64,000 nt of DNA from Morinoia aosen (taxonomy: Eukaryota > Arthropoda > Malacostraca > Amphipoda > Talitridae). The notes under the pieces are model-generated. The model was not told where the DNA came from. It searched no databases and saw nothing but the letters and a program-made list of their open reading frames with translations. Positions within the stretch are counted from its first letter, which is position 1. The number at the start of each line of letters is the position of its first letter. The DNA is taken from the NCBI GenBank assembly GCA_030386875.1, contig CM059567.1, positions 58,884,020 through 58,948,019 on the forward strand, in the 5' to 3' direction. Made by a program: the position numbers and the translations under genes. Shown here piece by piece: positions 63,661-64,000 of the stretch.

Positions 63661-64000
63661 GCAAGTAAATGAAGAAATGCTTATTCACACGCAAAATACG
63701 AACAGAAGTGCTTCTGATTGCGACGCATTCAAATTTAGCGCAGCTGGGGCGATTGAATAAGAAATTCGTTAAAGTAAAGCGCCCCAGCGAGGTGTGATGT
63801 ACGGCTTCATTAGCGTGCAGGAAGCTCCGCACATTTTACCGCCGCGCCTCCAGCGGTGGTAAATGCAAAGCTCTTGCTCGAAGTAGTCACGATAGAGCAG
63901 GCACTAATTGTTACTGGTCTGTAATTTGCGTCAATAAATTGTATCGAGGAGGACCCGGACTCCCAGCCACACCGTGCATTCGTCAGGCACGCTAACATAC
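63661..64000. other. Right edge of window
   Basis: Less AT-rich DNA with no recognised exon. A downstream Runx exon may lie beyond the edge. Confidence 0.35.

Overview
The window is arthropod genomic DNA, probably from a malacostracan crustacean. This is judged from insect/crustacean-like protein sequences, TTAGG-type repeats, AT-rich introns, very many minisatellites and many short retroposons. I cannot name the species.

Two genes can be reconstructed, both on the + strand. The first, at 7327-27140, is a complete-looking epidermal growth factor receptor (Egfr/ErbB) with 12 coding exons. All intron phases agree, giving a 1623-residue protein: signal peptide, L1, furin-like cysteine-rich, L2, a long second cysteine-rich region, one membrane helix, tyrosine kinase, and a long tail rich in docking tyrosines that ends in a PDZ-type ETTV. 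Two of its 11 introns (after exons 2 and 3) appear to use GC-AG splice sites. The second, at 45491-53064, is the 5' part of a Runx (Runt-domain) transcription factor. Its three exons encode a full Runt domain; the rest of the protein lies beyond the window or was not recognised.

Layout: 1-7300, repeat-rich upstream DNA; 7327-27140, Egfr; 27141-44900, intergenic DNA with a LINE remnant, a TTAA-flanked transposon inside a minisatellite, a foldback MITE and a 2.57-kb decayed PIF/Harbinger element carrying a broken transposase and a hAT-like fragment; 45491-53064, Runx exons with retroposons and a TTAGG-derived array between them; 53065-64000, probably Runx intron or downstream DNA, with more retroposons and one degenerate tRNA-Arg-like sequence.

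Two patterns stand out. (1) At least six of the 15 exons lie beside short tandem arrays whose units copy the exon's last bases together with its 5' splice site (Egfr exons 4, 5, 6 and 8; Runx exons 2 and 3). The Runx exon 1 acceptor and start codon form the last unit of a ~99-bp array. (2) A ~365-bp retroposon family with 13-bp target duplications and TAA tails occurs at least 12 times, every recognised copy on the + strand. One copy is nested in another and one runs into the Runx exon 2 acceptor.

The two genes have no operon-like relation. Egfr is a membrane receptor of the Ras/MAPK pathway and Runx a nuclear factor; adjacency here does not show a functional link.
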